A stretch of DNA of 64,000 nt from Halalkalicoccus sp. NIPERK01 (GTDB lineage: Archaea; Halobacteriota; Halobacteria; Halobacteriales; Halalkalicoccaceae). Each line of letters opens with the position of its first letter. The first letter of the stretch is position 1. The position numbers and the translations under genes were made by a program. The notes below the pieces were generated by a model. The model worked only from the letters and a program-made list of their open reading frames with translations, did not search any database and had not been told where the DNA came from. This document shows positions 24,391 through 33,349 of this stretch, piece after piece. Location of the stretch: the NCBI RefSeq assembly GCF_030287405.1, contig NZ_JASVVV010000007.1, positions 62,001 through 126,000 on the forward strand. Direction: 5' to 3'.

Positions 24391-27054
24391 TCACTCGTCT
24401 ATCGGCTCGCGGACGTCGATCCCCGAGCCACCGTCCTCGTCGCCCCCGTCGGTATCGCCGGTATCCGCATCGTCACCGGCGTCCGTATCCGTCCCCCCGG
24501 TCCCGTCGCCGGAGTCCCCGCCTTCGGACGCGCTCCCGTCGGATTCGTCGTCGGAGTCGGTGCTGTCGGCCGGTTCGTCGCCCGTCTCCTCGGCCGGTTC
24601 ATCGTCGTCCGGCGGCCCCTCGTCGTCGTTCGTGTCCGGGGCGGCGGCGTCCTCGTCGGTGGAGTCGCCGTCGGCGGCCTCGTCGGTCCCGTCGTCGGGG
24701 GCCGGATCGTCGGTGCCCGGCACGTCCGGCGGGGCGTCGTCGGTGAGGACCGATTCGAGGCCGCCGCCGGTCACCGCGACGGCACCGCCGATCAGGACGA
24801 GAACGACGACGATCAGCGCGAGCCACTTCGAACTCCCGGTCTCCGTCTCGACGTCGGGGCGCTCGCCGAAGTCGCGCCGACCGCCGAGGGTGACGACCCA
24901 CAGCCCCGCGAGGCCGACCCCGTAGGCGAGCATCGTCGGGATCGCCACCAGAAACATCGTCAGGACGCTCACGGGCGTGAAGACGCCGGCGATCGCGAAC
25001 ACCGCGATGGTGACCTCGCGCCAGCGATCGCGCATCGCCCGGTAGGAGGCGATCTTGCCGCGAAAGAGCATCCACATCGTGATCGGGACGCAGGCGAGCA
25101 GGCCGACCCCGACCGTGGTGTAGATGATCAGCCACGAGAACTTGCTGATCCGGTAGGAGATCAACATCCCCGCCTGCGTCGCGTCGTAGACGAGAAAGCC
25201 GATGAGGCCGGGGGCGACGTAGTAGTAGCCGAGGAAGGTGCCGCCGGCGAGCGCCAGCGCGATCGCGATCGTCCACTCGTAGACGACCGAGCGCTGACCG
25301 TGTGTCAGGCCGCGCTCTTTCATCGCAGGCCACGCGAAGTACAGCACCATCGGGAGGATCGACAGCAGGCCCGCGAGCGTGCTCACCTTGATGATGAACA
25401 TCAGCGTCTCGACCGGATGCAGGTCGATGATCCGGATGTCGTCGATGCTGACGACCGCCCGCGGCATCCGCGAGACGAAATCGCCCGTGATGACGCGCAC
25501 CCCGCCCATGTAGAAGAAGGTGAAGACGCCCAGGAGCACCGCGCCGAAGACCGCGAAGATCCACAGCAGCCGCGAGCGGAGGCTGTCGGCGATGTACTTG
25601 ATGTCGTAGATGTAGCCGCCGATGTCGTCTTCGTCCTTCTCCTCGGAGAACGCCGCGAACATCCCCGTCGCGGTCCCCGTCAGGATCCCGCCGACGTCCT
25701 CCTCGTCCTCCGTGGTGTCGGCCGTCGTCCCGGCCTCGGTCTCGGCCTCGGCCGCCGGTTCGTCCCCGGCGTGGACGGCGTCGAACCGGTCGAGGACCGC
25801 CTGCGCCTTCTCGGGGTCATCGGCCTCCATCGCCCCGCGGGCGATCGCGAGCGCCTCGTCCTCCGAGAGCGCCTCGAACGCGGCCTCGGGCGCGGCCCGA
25901 ACGCCCGCCGCGTCGAGTCCCGCGAGGTCGATCGCACCGGGATCGCCCATCCGGCCGGCCGGTCCCGAGGGCGAGGGCTCGACCGAGGAGATCAGCAGGT
26001 AGAACGCGACGAGCGCGAACGCCACCGCGAACAGGATCGACGCGGCCCCGACCGCGAGCGCGACCTCGCGGGGAACGCCCAGCAGCTCCTGGAGCCAGAG
26101 CGCCTCGGGGAGGACGACCCCGCGGGGTTCGAGCAGCGCGTCGTTGATGTACTCGCCCGCCCCGGCGATGAGCGCGGCGTAGAGGCCCGCCGCGAGCAGG
26201 AGCGGGACGCCGAGCAACGCGGGGAGGTTGCGTTTGACGGTCGCCGCGACGTTCGCCCGGCCGCCGCGCTTGAGGTTGACGATGAAGCGCGTCAGCCCGA
26301 GGCTGAACGCGTAGAGGACGACCAGCGGCACCGCCCACATGATCTGGGAGATCGGGTCCGGCGGCGAGAACATCGCGCCGAAGATGAAGATCCCCAACAC
26401 GGCGTGCTTCCACTTGTCGCGGAAGGTCTCGTAGGGGACGATCTCGGCGTAGGCGAGCGAACTCATCGCGAGGGGCAACTGGGCGGCGAGGCCGAAGGAG
26501 ATGGTGAGCAGGACGAGGAACTCCGTCCACATGACGATCGACCAGGTCGGGTCGATCCCGACGTTGTAGGAGAACTCGGCGAGGAAGCCGAGGATGAGCG
26601 GGAAAAAGAGGCCATAGGCGTAGGCGACGCCGCCGAGAAACAACAGCATCGACATGAGGGCGATCCCGGCGAGCTTCCAGCGCGCGATCGGCGTCCGTGG
26701 CCAGTACCCCCGCGCCCGGAGTTCGTGCCGGGAGAGGTAGAGAAGCGGCGGGATCGCGATGACGATCCCGGCGACGATCCCGATCTTCGCCTGCAGCAGG
26801 ATCACCTCGAAGGGGGTCGTGACGATGATCTCGTGTTGCTCGATCACCTGCGGGGGCATCTCCGAGACCGTCACCGCCCGCAGCCAGTCCCAGACGACGG
26901 CCCTGAGCGCGTAGAAGGTGCCCAGGAAGCCGACGACGAAGATTATGAAGACCTTCTGGAGGTGCGTCTGGACCGTCGATAACACCGCCCCGATCGTCTC
27001 CCGCCCGCTGTTCAGACTCCGGGCGGTGTCCTCGTCGACGATCGAACTCGACAT
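24391..27054 (-). CDS. tatC: Twin-arginine translocase TatC, fused double form (TatCt)
   Basis: An 887-residue protein made of two TatC-like domains (about 25-350 and 475-740) joined by an acidic linker. This is the haloarchaeal TatCt architecture with 14 or more helices. The first domain has TTPFEVILLQAKIG and the second an RISKFSWLIIYTTVG segment. TatC recognises twin-arginine signals and exports folded proteins, the dominant route in haloarchaea. The C-terminus adds one helix (about 750-770) and a 115-residue Asp/Glu/Ser/Thr-rich tail. It is divergent from the single tatC gene. Confidence 0.92.
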   Translation of the reverse strand: MSSSIVDEDTARSLNSGRETIGAVLSTVQTHLQKVFIIFVVGFLGTFYALRAVVWDWLRAVTVSEMPPQVIEQHEIIVTTPFEVILLQAKIGIVAGIVIAIPPLLYLSRHELRARGYWPRTPIARWKLAGIALMSMLLFLGGVAYAYGLFFPLILGFLAEFSYNVGIDPTWSIVMWTEFLVLLTISFGLAAQLPLAMSSLAYAEIVPYETFRDKWKHAVLGIFIFGAMFSPPDPISQIMWAVPLVVLYAFSLGLTRFIVNLKRGGRANVAATVKRNLPALLGVPLLLAAGLYAALIAGAGEYINDALLEPRGVVLPEALWLQELLGVPREVALAVGAASILFAVAFALVAFYLLISSVEPSPSGPAGRMGDPGAIDLAGLDAAGVRAAPEAAFEALSEDEALAIARGAMEADDPEKAQAVLDRFDAVHAGDEPAAEAETEAGTTADTTEDEEDVGGILTGTATGMFAAFSEEKDEDDIGGYIYDIKYIADSLRSRLLWIFAVFGAVLLGVFTFFYMGGVRVITGDFVSRMPRAVVSIDDIRIIDLHPVETLMFIIKVSTLAGLLSILPMVLYFAWPAMKERGLTHGQRSVVYEWTIAIALALAGGTFLGYYYVAPGLIGFLVYDATQAGMLISYRISKFSWLIIYTTVGVGLLACVPITMWMLFRGKIASYRAMRDRWREVTIAVFAIAGVFTPVSVLTMFLVAIPTMLAYGVGLAGLWVVTLGGRRDFGERPDVETETGSSKWLALIVVVLVLIGGAVAVTGGGLESVLTDDAPPDVPGTDDPAPDDGTDEAADGDSTDEDAAAPDTNDDEGPPDDDEPAEETGDEPADSTDSDDESDGSASEGGDSGDGTGGTDTDAGDDADTGDTDGGDEDGGSGIDVREPIDE

Positions 27055-27130
27055 TCAGTATCGCTAGCCGATAGGCGGTTATCAATCTTCTCTCTCCAGA
27101 TAGCGCGTGCGGGCGCATTCGAGAAAGAAA

Positions 27131-27140
27131 GCCTATAACC
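27131..27140 (+). promoter_or_regulatory. TATA box of the single tatC gene
   Basis: GCCTATAACC is centred about 28 nt before the ATG at 27165 in the 110-bp region between the two divergent tatC genes. Confidence 0.5.
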
Positions 27141-27164
27141 GCCCGGACACCTACCTCTCGGTGA

Positions 27165-27986
27165 ATGGGCGAGCATCGCATGGACGGCGAGCGGGCCGTC
27201 ACCGACGGCGGGACGACCACGGCGTCGGCCACGGCCGACGACGAGGCCGACGTCGGCGGCATCTCCGCGCCCGCCGAGGACCAGGAGATGCCCCTCGCCG
27301 ACCACATCGAGGAGATGATCAAGCGCCTGGCGATCGTCATCGTCGTCGCCGGGTCGGTCAGCATCGTCGTCTTCCCGCTCGCCGACCAGCTCATCACCTT
27401 CCTGTGGTACTCCGTACTGCCGGGCGGCGACGTCGCCCAGCCCCGCGTCTACGGCCCCCTCGAGTTCGTCCTCGCCCGCATCAAGGTCGCCAGTCTGGCG
27501 GGGCTCATCGTCGCGCTGCCGGTGCTGGTCTACGAGAGCTATCGGTTCATGCGCCCCGGCCTCTACAGGAACGAACGCAAGTACTACCTCGCGGCCGTCC
27601 CCACCAGCCTGGTGCTCGCGGTCGTGGGCGTGCTCTTCGCGTACTTCGTCGTGTTGCCCGCGATCTTCACGTACTTCCTGACCTACTCGCAGGACGCCGG
27701 GGCGATCGCGTTCGGCCTCGGCGACACCTTCGGTCTGATGCTCGTCCTGATGGCGTACCTCGCGGTGGTCTTCCAGATCCCGCTTCTGATCATGCTGGCG
27801 ATCATGATGGGGCTCACCACGAGGCGGTGGCTCACCGATCGGCGGCTCTACTTCTGGGGTGCGTTCCTCGGACTCGCGTTCGTCTCCAGTCCCGACCCGA
27901 CCGGGATGGCCCCGATCATCATCGCGCTGACGATGGTGTCGCTGTTTGAGGGGACGCTGCTCGTGCTGAAGTGGGTCGGGAGATGA
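27165..27986 (+). CDS. tatC: Twin-arginine translocase TatC, single form (TatCo)
   Basis: A 273-residue TatC with the usual six helices and an acidic N-terminal extension of about 45 residues. Conserved features are MPLADHIEEMIKRL, the FVLARIKVASLAGLIVALPVL segment, YESYRFMRPGLYRNERKY and FLTYSQDAG. With the fused TatCt next door it forms the pair of TatC proteins known from haloarchaea. No tatA is in the window. Likely clients here include the DUF4397 protein and the GH16 lipoprotein. Confidence 0.92.
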   Translation: MGEHRMDGERAVTDGGTTTASATADDEADVGGISAPAEDQEMPLADHIEEMIKRLAIVIVVAGSVSIVVFPLADQLITFLWYSVLPGGDVAQPRVYGPLEFVLARIKVASLAGLIVALPVLVYESYRFMRPGLYRNERKYYLAAVPTSLVLAVVGVLFAYFVVLPAIFTYFLTYSQDAGAIAFGLGDTFGLMLVLMAYLAVVFQIPLLIMLAIMMGLTTRRWLTDRRLYFWGAFLGLAFVSSPDPTGMAPIIIALTMVSLFEGTLLVLKWVGR

Positions 27987-28037
27987 GCCCGCCCGCTCCC
28001 ATCGGGATCACGAACGCGACGACGCCGTGAGACGACC

Positions 28038-28655
28038 TCACCGCACCGAGTAGCCGTCCTCGGCAAGCGCTTGCTCGATCCGCCGTTCGAAGTGGGCGGC
28101 GAGGTTCTCGTCGAACGTCTCGATCGAGCGGTCCTGGTGCCAGTACTCGAGGGCGTCGGTCGCGGGATCGGCGAAGCGATAGGTCCGCGAGAACTTCCGC
28201 CCGTCGTCGCCGTAGGCCGTCGCGGTGACGTGCGGATCGCCACGGTCGGCGTCGTCGTCCCACGGCCCGGTCTGGACGACGCTCAGCCGCTCGAAGTCGG
28301 TGAGGTTCGTGCTCACGACGCCGGTCGCGAGGTTCTCCTCGCACTCCTCGCGGTCCCACCGCTCGGGTTCGTCCGTCGCCAGATCCCGAACCGTCACCGT
28401 CTCGGGGGTGATCTCCTCGGCGGCCCAGGTCCGCAGCGTCGTCGAGGCGAGCTCCGAGCCCCCCGAGCCGAGTTCGAACGTCCCCCGGGCGCGAACGTCC
28501 CCCTCCTGGACGTGGTCCCCCTCCCGGACGCGGATGTAGATCGGCCGGTTGATCGGCAGGTCGATGAAGATCTCGTCCTCGTCCGTCCCGACCCCCACGG
28601 TCGCTCCCCCGATCTCGCGGGTCACGATCGTCGTCCCCTCGGTTTCGCGTGTCAT
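28038..28655 (-). CDS. Haloarchaeal protein of unknown function
   Basis: A 205-residue soluble acidic protein that I do not recognise. It has a beta-rich N-terminal half (TTIVTREIGGATVGVGTDE, then short strands) and a helical C-terminus, with a single central cysteine (REECEENL). There is no signal peptide or membrane helix. The ATG at 28655 is chosen over 28682 because the extra residues lack acidic haloarchaeal character. It follows ilvE by 35 nt upstream in the minus direction, so cotranscription is possible. Confidence 0.65.
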   Translation of the reverse strand: MTRETEGTTIVTREIGGATVGVGTDEDEIFIDLPINRPIYIRVREGDHVQEGDVRARGTFELGSGGSELASTTLRTWAAEEITPETVTVRDLATDEPERWDREECEENLATGVVSTNLTDFERLSVVQTGPWDDDADRGDPHVTATAYGDDGRKFSRTYRFADPATDALEYWHQDRSIETFDENLAAHFERRIEQALAEDGYSVR

Positions 28656-28689
28656 CACGTACCATACGACGGCGAGCGACAAGAACCTT

Positions 28690-29613
28690 TTAGACGTAGC
28701 TGAACCACTCGTCGTAGTCGTCGGTTCGCCGCTCGATCACGTCGAAGAATCGCGACTGGAGCTCTTCCGTAATGGGGCCGCGCTCGCCGACCGTGACGTT
28801 GTCGACCCCCTTGATCGGCGTGACCTCCGCGGCCGTGCCGGTGAAGAACAGTTCGTCGGCGGTGTGGAGTTCGCCGCGGCTGATCGTCGCCTCGTCGTGG
28901 ACGGTGTAGCCCAGGTCGCGGGCGATCTCGATGACGCTGTTTCGGGTGATGCCGTCGAGGATGCCCTCGGCGAGCCCGGGGGTGTAGATCTCGCCGTCGC
29001 GCACCAGAAACAGGTTCTCGCCGGGGCCCTCGGCGACGTTGCCCTCCTTGTTGAGGACGAGCGCCTCGACGTAGCCGTGGCTCCGGGCCTCCTCGCCGGC
29101 CAGCAGGCTGTTGACGTACAGCCCGGTGGTCTTGGCGTTCGTCGGGATCTGGCTCGAGGCGTGCTTTCGCCACGAGGAGACCTTCACCTTCACGCCCTTT
29201 TCGAGAGCATCCTCGCCGAGATACGTACCCCACGGCCACGCGGCGATGGCGATCCGGGTCGGACAGTCCTTCGGGCTCACCCCCAGGCTGTCGTAGCCGT
29301 AGAAGGCGATGGGGCGGATGTAACACGATTCGAGGTCCTGGCGGCGGATGAGCTCCTTCGTCGCCTCCTCTAGCTCGTCGGGTTCGTGGTCGATCTCCAG
29401 CCCGTAGGGCTGACACGAATCGTAGAGGCGTTTGGCGTGTTCGTCCCAGCGAAAGATCGCGGGGCCCTCCTCGGTGTCGTAGCAACGGATCCCCTCGAAG
29501 ACGCCGGTGCCGTAGTGCAGGCCGTGGCTCAGAACGTGGATCTGCGCGTCGTCCCAGTCGACGAACTCGCCGTCCATCCAGATCGTGTCGACGTCCATCT
29601 CGTCGAATCCCAT
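28690..29613 (-). CDS. ilvE: Branched-chain amino acid aminotransferase
   Basis: A 307-residue fold-IV PLP enzyme interconverting valine, leucine and isoleucine with their 2-oxo acids. Lys161 (PTNAKTTGLYVN) binds PLP; HGLHYGTGVFEGIR at about 30-43, AEGPGENLF and FFTGTAAEVTPI are characteristic of the IlvE class rather than D-amino-acid transaminases. Length is normal. ATGs at 29613 and 29598 are both possible starts; the first is used. Confidence 0.93.
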   Translation of the reverse strand: MGFDEMDVDTIWMDGEFVDWDDAQIHVLSHGLHYGTGVFEGIRCYDTEEGPAIFRWDEHAKRLYDSCQPYGLEIDHEPDELEEATKELIRRQDLESCYIRPIAFYGYDSLGVSPKDCPTRIAIAAWPWGTYLGEDALEKGVKVKVSSWRKHASSQIPTNAKTTGLYVNSLLAGEEARSHGYVEALVLNKEGNVAEGPGENLFLVRDGEIYTPGLAEGILDGITRNSVIEIARDLGYTVHDEATISRGELHTADELFFTGTAAEVTPIKGVDNVTVGERGPITEELQSRFFDVIERRTDDYDEWFSYV

Positions 29614-29660
29614 ACCCGACCCGTCGAATCCCTCGGTAATGAGTGTGCGGTTTCGGGGGT

Positions 29661-30323
29661 CTACCGGCCGAGACCGGCGCGGAGGTCGCGCCCTTCGAGG
29701 TAGGGGAGGTCGTGGCGCTCGGCGTACGCGCGGGCGTCGCCGGGCGAGAGCGCCCCGCCGGAGTGGTCGTCGAGCATCTCGCAGACGACGACCGCGGGCG
29801 GGAGGTCCGCCGCGTCGGCGAGCGCGACCCCGAACTCGGTGTGGCCCTCGCGCTCGGCGAGCAGGCCCTCGGCGGCCCGGAGCAGGTGGACGTGGCCCGG
29901 TGCGCGAAACGTCCGGGCGAAGGCTCCGGCGTCGGGTTCCGCCGCGACCCCCGCGAGCGCGGTGATCGTCAGCGCGCGGTCGGCGTCGGTGATCCCCGTC
30001 CGGGTCTCGCGGTGGTTCACCGTCAGGGAAAACGACGAGCGGTCGTCGTAGGCCAGGTCGTGGTTCTCGGCCGCGGGGTGGTCGATCGCCTCCTGGACGA
30101 ACGGAAGTCCCAACCGATCGGCGACGCTCGCGGAGAGCGCGACACAGACCAGCCCCCCGGCGTCGTTGCGGAGGCGGGCGACGTCGTCGGAGCCGACGGC
30201 GCCGGCGGGGTAGATCAGATCGGTCTCGCCCTCGCGGTCGGCGGCGTCGTGGATCAGCACCGGGGAGCCGCTACGGAACGCCTCGACGGCCCGAGCGGTC
30301 GAGCGCGTCTGGTGTTGGGTCAT
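29661..30323 (-). CDS. ribB: 3,4-dihydroxy-2-butanone 4-phosphate synthase
   Basis: A 220-residue riboflavin-pathway enzyme turning ribulose 5-phosphate into the four-carbon precursor of lumazine. DREGETDL at 29-36 supplies the acidic metal ligands; [16 protein letters not shown] and GHTEFGVAL are the phosphate and catalytic segments. There is no fused GTP cyclohydrolase domain. The ATG overlaps the TGA of the upstream ribK gene (ATGA, 30320-30323), so the two riboflavin enzymes are translationally coupled. Confidence 0.92.
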   Translation of the reverse strand: MTQHQTRSTARAVEAFRSGSPVLIHDAADREGETDLIYPAGAVGSDDVARLRNDAGGLVCVALSASVADRLGLPFVQEAIDHPAAENHDLAYDDRSSFSLTVNHRETRTGITDADRALTITALAGVAAEPDAGAFARTFRAPGHVHLLRAAEGLLAEREGHTEFGVALADAADLPPAVVVCEMLDDHSGGALSPGDARAYAERHDLPYLEGRDLRAGLGR

Positions 30324-31018
30324 TTCTCCTCCACGCGGACGGTGAGCCGATCCCCGTCCGAGAGGGCGAGTTCCTCGCGGAGCTTCACGGGCGCGATCAG
30401 TTCCAGTTGGCCCTCGTCGTGGTGGGTCCGCTCGGGGGCGATGACGTGCGCCCCGTCGTACTCCGCCTCGGAAACGACGGTCGCCGGGTAGCAGACACAC
30501 GGGCCGTAGGTGCGCTCGTCGTCCTCCCAGCCGTCGATGTGGACCGGCTCGAACGCCTCCATCGCGCCGCGCCGCCGGACGCTCTCCTCGCCCAACTCGA
30601 CGTTCAGGGTCCCCGGAAACGGCGCGTAGCCCAGTCGCTCCTCGAACTGTTCCATGTAGCCCGGAAGCGAGATGTAGTGTTTGCCCTCGCCCATCCCTCC
30701 TGTGACGGTTCCTTCGAGGTCGACGCTCGATTTCCCCTCGAACAGCCGCCGGTAGGCGTCATACTCCGTGCGAAGCGCGCGCTCGCCCCCGTCGGTAATC
30801 GCGATCCACTGGCCGTCCGCGACCGTCTCGCGCGTGATCAGGTCGGCCGCTTCCAAGGCCTGCAGCCGACGCGAGGCGGTCTGGCTGGAGGTCTCTAACC
30901 TAGTGGCCAGCGCCGAACACGAGATCTTCGCCTCCCCCGAGAGCGCGCCGTCGAGGCCCAACTGCCGGAGGGCGACGAGTTCGTCGGATTCGACCTCCCG
31001 TACCGCGGTCTGTGACAT
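30320..31018 (-). CDS. ribK: CTP-dependent riboflavin kinase with N-terminal winged helix
   Basis: A 232-residue protein of two parts: a winged helix-turn-helix (about 10-80, [22 protein letters not shown]) and the archaeal riboflavin-kinase domain (about 95-230) with [22 protein letters not shown] and CVCYPATV. It makes FMN using CTP rather than ATP. The HTH may let it regulate riboflavin genes, as noted for this fused type. The ATG at 31018 fits the family; the open frame extends to 31045. It is coupled to ribB. Confidence 0.92.
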   Translation of the reverse strand: MSQTAVREVESDELVALRQLGLDGALSGEAKISCSALATRLETSSQTASRRLQALEAADLITRETVADGQWIAITDGGERALRTEYDAYRRLFEGKSSVDLEGTVTGGMGEGKHYISLPGYMEQFEERLGYAPFPGTLNVELGEESVRRRGAMEAFEPVHIDGWEDDERTYGPCVCYPATVVSEAEYDGAHVIAPERTHHDEGQLELIAPVKLREELALSDGDRLTVRVEEK

Positions 31019-31084
31019 ACCTCGGGCTTCGGGAGCACCCGGCATAAGCGTATCGTATCTGGGATGCGTAACGGAAATGAGACG

Positions 31085-32053
31085 CTAGTCGGCCGCGAGC
31101 GGGTCGTCCTCCCAGAACTCGCTGCCCTTCTCCAGTTTCGGCACCCACGTCTCCTCGGTCTTCGAGAGCAGCGCCACGCGCGAGACCGGTACGTCGTTGA
31201 TGTAGTCGTGCTCGGGCAGGTGTTCTTGCACGTCCTCGGCGAACGCCACCACGTCCTCGTGGTCGGGCATCGCGCTCCGGTCGAGGCGGCCCTGCGAGTG
31301 GCCCACGTGCATGTAGGCTTTGAGTTCGACGAAATCGGGGTCGGCGCGGTCGTAGAAGGCGGCGTACCAGTCGGGGTCGTGCATGTTCTCGCCGCCGACG
31401 AGGGTGGTGCGAAGCACCGTGCGGGTGTCGTCCTTCCCGGCGAGCACGTCCATCGTGTCGATCAGGCGCTCCCAGGCGTCGTCCTCAACCGCCCGGACCA
31501 CCCGGTCGAACGTGGCGCGTTCGGCGGCGTCGACGCTGACGTACAGTTGCGTGGGCTCACACCGCGCCAGCATCTCGGGGTCGGTCCCGTTGGAGACGAG
31601 GAAGGTGGTGATTCCTCGATCACTGAAGGCGTCGATGAGTTCGGGGAGGTACGGATAGAGCGTGGGTTCGCCGTCGAGGCTGATGGCGACGTGACGCGGC
31701 TCCATCGCCTGCTCGAACACCTCGCGGGGCACCTCGTCGTTGCCGCCGAACCCCGAGAGCAGTCGCTTCTGGAGGCGGATGCTGGCGTCGACGACGGCGT
31801 CGGGGTCGTCCCACTCGACGTCGCCGAGTTCGTAGGCGTGACCCCGATGATCGCGCCAGCAGAAGACGCACCGCTCGTTGCACTTGACGACGGGCGTCAT
31901 CTGGATGCAGCGGTGGGACTCGATGCCGTAGAAGGCGTACTTGTAGCACTTGCCCTCGCCGCGGAGGGCGTTCGCGGTCCACCCGCAGGTCTGGGCGGCG
32001 GTGTGGTTCTCGCTGTGGTACTCCGGCGAGGAGACCTGCTTCGGCCCGCTCAT
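31085..32053 (-). CDS. taw1: 4-demethylwyosine synthase (Taw1/TYW1)
   Basis: A 322-residue radical SAM enzyme that builds the tricyclic base of wyosine at G37 of tRNA-Phe from N1-methylguanosine and pyruvate. The radical SAM motif CNERCVFC gives Cys58, Cys62 and Cys65, and the second Fe-S cluster cysteines are Cys23, Cys36 and Cys49. SLDGEPTLYP and VSNGT follow as in the family. It is divergent from the MaoC gene. Length is normal and the N-terminal MSGPKQVSS supports the start. Confidence 0.92.
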   Translation of the reverse strand: MSGPKQVSSPEYHSENHTAAQTCGWTANALRGEGKCYKYAFYGIESHRCIQMTPVVKCNERCVFCWRDHRGHAYELGDVEWDDPDAVVDASIRLQKRLLSGFGGNDEVPREVFEQAMEPRHVAISLDGEPTLYPYLPELIDAFSDRGITTFLVSNGTDPEMLARCEPTQLYVSVDAAERATFDRVVRAVEDDAWERLIDTMDVLAGKDDTRTVLRTTLVGGENMHDPDWYAAFYDRADPDFVELKAYMHVGHSQGRLDRSAMPDHEDVVAFAEDVQEHLPEHDYINDVPVSRVALLSKTEETWVPKLEKGSEFWEDDPLAAD

Positions 32054-32103
32054 GGGAACCCCGTTGGGCGGGCGGCCTCAAAAGCCCCCCGCTTAGGTTC
32101 AAT

Positions 32104-32113
32104 GTACTTAAGG
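32104..32113 (+). promoter_or_regulatory. TATA box for the mini-ORF/MaoC transcript
   Basis: GTACTTAAGG is centred about 27 nt before the ATG at 32136, which starts a 21-codon mini-ORF, not the MaoC gene (32198). The distance implies a transcript beginning at or next to the mini-ORF start codon. Confidence 0.5.
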
Positions 32114-32135
32114 TGCTCGTGGCCTAGGTGTGACC

Positions 32136-32201
32136 ATGGACCACACCGTGCAGTCCACGTGTCGCCCGACACTCGTCCCCGTTCGTGGAGGACGACGATG
32201 A
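32136..32201 (+). CDS. 21-aa leaderless mini-ORF overlapping the MaoC start
   Basis: ATG at 32136 opens a 21-codon frame (MDHTVQSTC start, basic end RGGRR). Its TGA (32199-32201) overlaps the MaoC ATG (32198-32200) as ATGA. Its ATG lies where the TATA box would start transcription, so it would be the first codon read on a leaderless mRNA. An SD-like GGAGG (32187-32191) within it precedes the MaoC start. It may be a leader for termination-reinitiation rather than a stable peptide. Confidence 0.45.
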   Translation: MDHTVQSTCRPTLVPVRGGRR

Positions 32202-32818
32202 GCGGGACCTCCAACGGGGAGGAGACGCCGGTAGCGGAGTTCGTCGACTCGTGGTCGGACGTCTCGAAACACGTCGTCAACAGCTACGTCGAGGCCAACC
32301 GGGCGATCCTCGCGGGGATGGGGCTCACCTCGAACAAGTCCGAGCGGATCAACGCCCCCGTCGACGAGCTCTCCTACGGGTCGGTCGGCTGGTCGATGGA
32401 GCGCTCGGTCGACACCCGCGAGGAACTCGGCGTAGGCGAGTACGTCGAGTTCACCAAGCCGCTGACCGACGCGGACGTCCACGCCTTCGCACAGGCCAGC
32501 GGCGACACGAACCGTCTGCACCTCGACGACGAGTTCGCCGCGAACACGCGCTTCGGCGAGCGGATCGTCCACGGCACCCTCGTCGGGGGACTGATCAGCG
32601 CCGCCCTCGCACGGCTGCCGGGGCTGACGATCTACCTCTCCGAAAGCCTCGAGTTCAAGGGGCCCGCCCGGATCGGCTCGGTGCTGACCGCCCGCTGTGA
32701 GATCGTCGAGGACCTCGGGCAGGACCGCTACCGGCTGACGGCCGAGGTGACGGAGGCCGACGGGACGACGCTGATCGACGGCGAGGCGGTCGTCCTCATC
32801 GACGAACAGCCCCAGTAG
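32198..32818 (+). CDS. MaoC-family (R)-enoyl-CoA hydratase-like protein
   Basis: A 206-residue protein with an N-terminal helical region (about 10-65) and a C-terminal hot-dog MaoC domain (about 80-205). The hydratase motif is FAQASGDTNRLHLDDEFA (with catalytic Asp and His) followed by RFGERIVHGTL. Such enzymes hydrate enoyl-CoA to (R)-3-hydroxyacyl-CoA, for example to supply polyhydroxyalkanoate synthesis, but no PHA synthase is in the window. The start is coupled to the upstream mini-ORF by ATGA and has its own SD. Confidence 0.85.
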   Translation: MSGTSNGEETPVAEFVDSWSDVSKHVVNSYVEANRAILAGMGLTSNKSERINAPVDELSYGSVGWSMERSVDTREELGVGEYVEFTKPLTDADVHAFAQASGDTNRLHLDDEFAANTRFGERIVHGTLVGGLISAALARLPGLTIYLSESLEFKGPARIGSVLTARCEIVEDLGQDRYRLTAEVTEADGTTLIDGEAVVLIDEQPQ

Positions 32819-32880
32819 CCCCCGCACCTTTGTAGTTGGCTATCCAATCGGTACGCATCCACTCCGCGTGGGTGAATACC

Positions 32881-33315
32881 ATGATCGAGAGCAACACACG
32901 GCCGGCGCTCGTCGTCTATCTCCGGGCGTCCGCATCGCTGCCGGCCCGCGAGCGCCAAGAGGAGGTGATAGAGCGAGCCGAGCGTCTCGAGCGCGAGGGA
33001 CGGATCTCGGACCTGCGCGTTCGCCACTGGGACGACCGGGTGGTCGTCCAAAACGGGTCGGACGAGACGGTCGAGACCTTCGAGGCGTTCAAGACGCGGG
33101 CGACCGAGATCGGTCACACCATCGAACCGTTCTTTCAGGAACACGAGCGGGCCGACGCCCGGGAGATCGTCTTCCCGATCATCTGTATCGCCGTCCACGT
33201 CGAGGAGGAGCTCAGCCGGGTGTTCCCGTGTCGGGACGAGGAGGGGGCCTACAGCGTCTGGGACTGTCTGACCGCGCTCGAAACCGACGGCGAACTCGCC
33301 GGCCTCGCCGATTGA
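32881..33315 (+). CDS. Acidic haloarchaeal protein of unknown function
   Basis: A 144-residue protein I do not recognise. It is predicted mainly alpha/beta with a long charged helix (about 20-45, ARERQEEVIERAERLEREGR) followed by a strand-rich half. Two cysteines are present (IICIAV and RVFPCRDEE). The ATG at 32881 follows an SD-like GGTGA; a TTG start at 32836 would extend it but is less likely. It lies 34 nt before argS on the same strand, but argS has its own promoter. Confidence 0.68.
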   Translation: MIESNTRPALVVYLRASASLPARERQEEVIERAERLEREGRISDLRVRHWDDRVVVQNGSDETVETFEAFKTRATEIGHTIEPFFQEHERADAREIVFPIICIAVHVEEELSRVFPCRDEEGAYSVWDCLTALETDGELAGLAD

Positions 33316-33319
33316 AAAC

Positions 33320-33329
33320 GGCTTTATCC
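33320..33329 (+). promoter_or_regulatory. TATA box of argS
   Basis: GGCTTTATCC is centred about 26 nt before the ATG at 33350, indicating a leaderless transcript separate from the upstream gene. Confidence 0.5.
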
Positions 33330-33349
33330 GCCGCTCCTGAACGGCGAGT

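Noticed and set aside
25300-26982. 560-codon plus-strand frame opposite the fused tatC gene
   Set aside because: Translation is almost only charged residues with repeats of Arg, Glu and Asp; it is the complement of membrane-helix codons.
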